The notes beneath the pieces were generated by a model. That model searched no databases. It was given only the letters and a program-made list of their open reading frames with translations, and was not told the origin of the DNA. A stretch of DNA of 6,811 bases from Actinobacteria bacterium UBA4719 (GTDB lineage Bacteria; Actinomycetota; Actinomycetes; Actinomycetales; Dermatophilaceae), in the NCBI GenBank assembly GCA_002404345.1, contig DHJN01000180.1:1-6811 (forward strand), given 5' to 3'. The position numbers and the translations under genes are program-made. This document shows positions 5,394 to 6,811 of this stretch, piece after piece (the stretch's first letter is position 1; every line of letters starts with the position of its first letter).

Positions 5394-5876
5394 GTGACCT
5401 CAACCCATGAACTCCGCGCATTCCGCGTCGAAGGAGTGCGTCCAGAGCACCCATCGGTCGAAGCGTGGAGCACCAGTCGGCTTCCCTTCGAGCCCAACAA
5501 GGCTCCAGCGCGGCCGTGGCTCCCGGCATTCCGGTCACGCCTCCGCGATGCCCTCGCCGATCTGCACGCGACGGACGGGCAGATGCTGGTGGCCGAGTTC
5601 GCCACAGACGAGCGGCACCTCTTCGATGTCGAGAACGTCCTTCTCTACAACGTCGGTCTCGACGCGTTCCAGTTGTCAGGTCGTGACGGAGTGCGCTTCG
5701 AGCGGCGGGCGTGGGGATGGGTACCCCAGGGCTTGAGCGGCGCTCACTGCTACCACCGCTACGTCACGGGCGCGGTCGATCATGGGGCGGCGCATCCTTC
5801 GCGCGGGGTCCTGGCCAGTTGGAGCGCGGTCCCCTGCGAGCCCTTCGCGCGTCAGGCTACGGCGTCGGTCGCCTAG
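5394..5876 (+). CDS. Unrecognised conserved-looking protein, N-terminal part, ending at a premature TAG
   Basis: 160 residues from GTG 5394. An in-frame TAG at 5358-5360 limits the start, and GTG is the only common start before the coding-like region. I cannot name the family. Features: a Pro/Trp/Arg-rich beginning, a helical segment (SRLRDALADL, 48-57), a strand-like DVENVLLYNVG (78-88), RFERRAWGW (101-109) and an aromatic patch CYHRYV (119-124). No signal peptide or membrane segment is visible. The frame continues past TAG (5874-5876) into the ORF at 5883, same frame (489 bases apart), with junction ASVA-stop-LSMRTADAHVFGRW. TGG (Trp) to TAG is the simplest explanation. The two parts therefore look like one gene of about 300-360 residues, divergent from the hydrolase operon. 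Function is unknown. Confidence 0.6.
   Translation: MTSTHELRAFRVEGVRPEHPSVEAWSTSRLPFEPNKAPARPWLPAFRSRLRDALADLHATDGQMLVAEFATDERHLFDVENVLLYNVGLDAFQLSGRDGVRFERRAWGWVPQGLSGAHCYHRYVTGAVDHGAAHPSRGVLASWSAVPCEPFARQATASVA
5874..5876 (+). other. In-frame nonsense codon (TAG) inside the unknown-protein frame
   Basis: TAG is codon 161 of a 361-codon frame from GTG 5394 to TGA 6474-6476. Coding character (G/C third positions, globular composition) is the same on both sides, and only CTT-TCG separates the stop from the next ATG at 5883. The sequence around it shows no sign of a frameshift. Confidence 0.65.
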
Positions 5877-5882
5877 CTTTCG

Positions 5883-6476
5883 ATGCGTACCGCGGACGCG
5901 CACGTGTTCGGTCGGTGGACTCCAGATGCGCCCTTCGAGCTCCGGCTTAGGTTGCAGGTACCCCACGACGCGACGGCGTCGGCGGTCCATCTGCTCAAGC
6001 CGTTTGTCGACGGGGTGATCTCGGCCTTCCACGACTACGTTGGGCCGGATCTGGACCGGATGAGCGTGCGGCTCGCGGAAGCACTGGGCGCGGAGCAGCC
6101 GCGGATCCGATCGCTCCTCGCCGGATCCGGTCTCGCCGTCCTCGGCCCGCGACGGGTAATCGCCGGATGGGGCGAGGCCACGCAGTGGAACCCGGCGGAC
6201 GATCTGTGCGCCTCAGGCTCGCTCGTCATCCACCGCAGCACCTCGCCGCACTGGCTTCTGTCGGGGGAGATCGCGGAAATCCGCGTAGCTCGACCCGAGA
6301 ATCGAACGCCAATGAGTCTACGGAGCCCACCGCTTCGCGAACAAACTGTTGCTCTCTTTCACGTACACGAAACGGTGGTTTCGTGGTTCTCGTGCGTCGG
6401 TCGGCCGAACCCTTCCCCGCGGAGCCCGACGTGGCTCTGGCCCGTTCCGTATTTCGAACTACAAGTCGAAGGTTGA
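5883..6476 (+). CDS. Unrecognised conserved-looking protein, C-terminal part, after the TAG
   Basis: 197 residues from ATG 5883. Recognisable blocks: RTADAHVFGRWTPDAPFELR (2-21), LLKPFVDGVISAFHDY (37-52), VRLAEALG (62-69) and TQWNPADDLC (100-109), the last two being the kind of motif kept in soluble enzymes or binding proteins. I do not recognise a named family. No Shine-Dalgarno sequence precedes ATG 5883 and the frame is shared with the upstream ORF, so this is best read as its 3' half, not an independent gene. After about residue 137 (VARP, near 6293) the composition changes to Ser/Pro/Trp/Phe-rich with more A/T at third positions, and it contains a DNA hairpin (6366-6385). The last ~60 residues may therefore be a random extension into former noncoding DNA after loss of the original stop. 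Confidence 0.6.
   Translation: MRTADAHVFGRWTPDAPFELRLRLQVPHDATASAVHLLKPFVDGVISAFHDYVGPDLDRMSVRLAEALGAEQPRIRSLLAGSGLAVLGPRRVIAGWGEATQWNPADDLCASGSLVIHRSTSPHWLLSGEIAEIRVARPENRTPMSLRSPPLREQTVALFHVHETVVSWFSCVGRPNPSPRSPTWLWPVPYFELQVEG
6366..6385 (+). other. Perfect 8-bp hairpin, possible terminator or fold-back element
   Basis: CACGAAAC (6366-6373) pairs perfectly with GTTTCGTG (6378-6385) around GGTG. It is followed by GTTCT, not a real T-run. It lies inside the suspect 3' extension of the preceding ORF, where the original end of that gene may have been. An alternative pairing exists: CCACCG at 6327-6332 with CGGTGG at 6373-6378, which would exclude the short hairpin. The role is unknown. Confidence 0.35.
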
Positions 6477-6567
6477 GCCGAGGGCACGCAGCCGCTCGCG
6501 TCGCTCGCGATGGTCGGGCGCGGCCGTTGGCCATGTGAAGGCCGGTTATCGCGAAGGCAAGGACTTT

Positions 6568-6786
6568 ATGGCGAACATCCGGCGCGTCTGCACACTCGAG
6601 AGCCCGATCTATCTGCGCGAACTCCGGCAGAATCCGATTCTCAAAACCGCTGGCTTTGTTCGCGGGGACATGCGCGGGCGCGCCCGCGTCTCGGACCACT
6701 GGCCTGAGCTCTACGCGATGATCATCGCCCGAAACCCATCAGTCAGGCGCACTCTCGGGGCCTACGCACCCGACCGGCTGGCTTAA
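6568..6786 (+). CDS. Small hypothetical protein (72 aa)
   Basis: ATG 6568 is chosen because AAGGA (6559-6563) lies four bases upstream, one of the few Shine-Dalgarno-like sequences in the window. The stop is TAA (6784-6786). The product is basic and probably soluble, beginning MANIRRVCTLESPIYLRELR, with NPILKTAGFVRGDMRGR (22-38) and DHWPELYAMIIARNPSVRRT (43-62), the latter likely a helix. No known motif is recognised. The frame is open further upstream to 6349 (GTG 6535 is a second possible start), but that part is Arg/Ser-rich and overlaps the preceding gene, so it is probably not translated. It could also be the remnant of a larger gene. 6787-6811 holds nothing recognisable. Confidence 0.4.
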   Translation: MANIRRVCTLESPIYLRELRQNPILKTAGFVRGDMRGRARVSDHWPELYAMIIARNPSVRRTLGAYAPDRLA

Positions 6787-6811
6787 CTCGCCGACCACCC
6801 GGGCGCGGCCG

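Noticed and set aside
4364..5410. 348-codon plus-strand frame spanning the hydrolase TGA
   Set aside because: It was considered as an alternative explanation for the interruption, but it has no motif, while the minus strand carries FVHGMGTQ and AHSQG in one frame.
6285..6335. tRNA or tmRNA-like 3' end on the minus strand (GTTCGATTC)
   Set aside because: The bases flanking the T-loop-like GTTCGATTC do not pair into a T-stem, and no acceptor or anticodon arm can be formed.
6226..6699. 157-codon minus-strand ORF
   Set aside because: It runs antisense to parts of two plus-strand ORFs, shows no motif, and has shadow-like Arg/Ala composition.

Overview
The window is a GC-rich piece of bacterial DNA. 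High GC, GTG starts, almost no strong ribosome binding sites before the main genes and TANNNT boxes six bases before two start codons suggest an actinobacterium, perhaps a soil lineage such as Thermoleophilia. The phylum is an inference. No rRNA, tRNA or CRISPR array was found.

Layout, left to right. (1) 3-578 (+) is the 3' end of a tetratricopeptide-repeat protein, followed by a GC-rich hairpin. (2) 579-986 has no intact gene. It holds the last 49 codons of a tyrosine-recombinase (phage/ICE integrase) gene on the minus strand and the first copy of an ~80-bp repeat. (3) 987-1958 (+) is an intact nitrilase with its Glu-Lys-Cys triad. (4) 1959-2175 is a convergent intergenic region with a perfect 17-bp palindrome overlapping an 11-bp-period repeat. 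(5) 2166-2246 is the second copy of the ~80-bp repeat. It encodes the last ~22 residues of the next gene and matches the fossil reading frame beside the integrase remnant. (6) 2176-3360 (-) is a secreted protein with an NBR1-type Ig-like domain. (7) 3377-5329 (-) is one membrane-anchored alpha/beta-hydrolase frame cut by a single in-frame TGA. (8) A 64-bp divergent promoter region follows. (9) 5394-6476 (+) is one unrecognised conserved-looking protein frame cut by a single in-frame TAG. (10) 6568-6786 (+) is a small unknown ORF with a plausible Shine-Dalgarno sequence.

The hydrolase and the NBR1-Ig protein are probably one transcription unit, 16 bp apart, acting at the membrane and outside the cell. 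The nitrilase stands alone between direct copies of the repeat, with an integrase remnant just outside, which looks like the scar of a mobile-element event.

The most notable points are two: the divergent pair of genes each broken by a single nonsense codon in an otherwise open frame, and the repeat that supplies the C-terminus of a secreted protein and also sits beside a dead integrase. I did not recognise a complete new defence or mobile system here.
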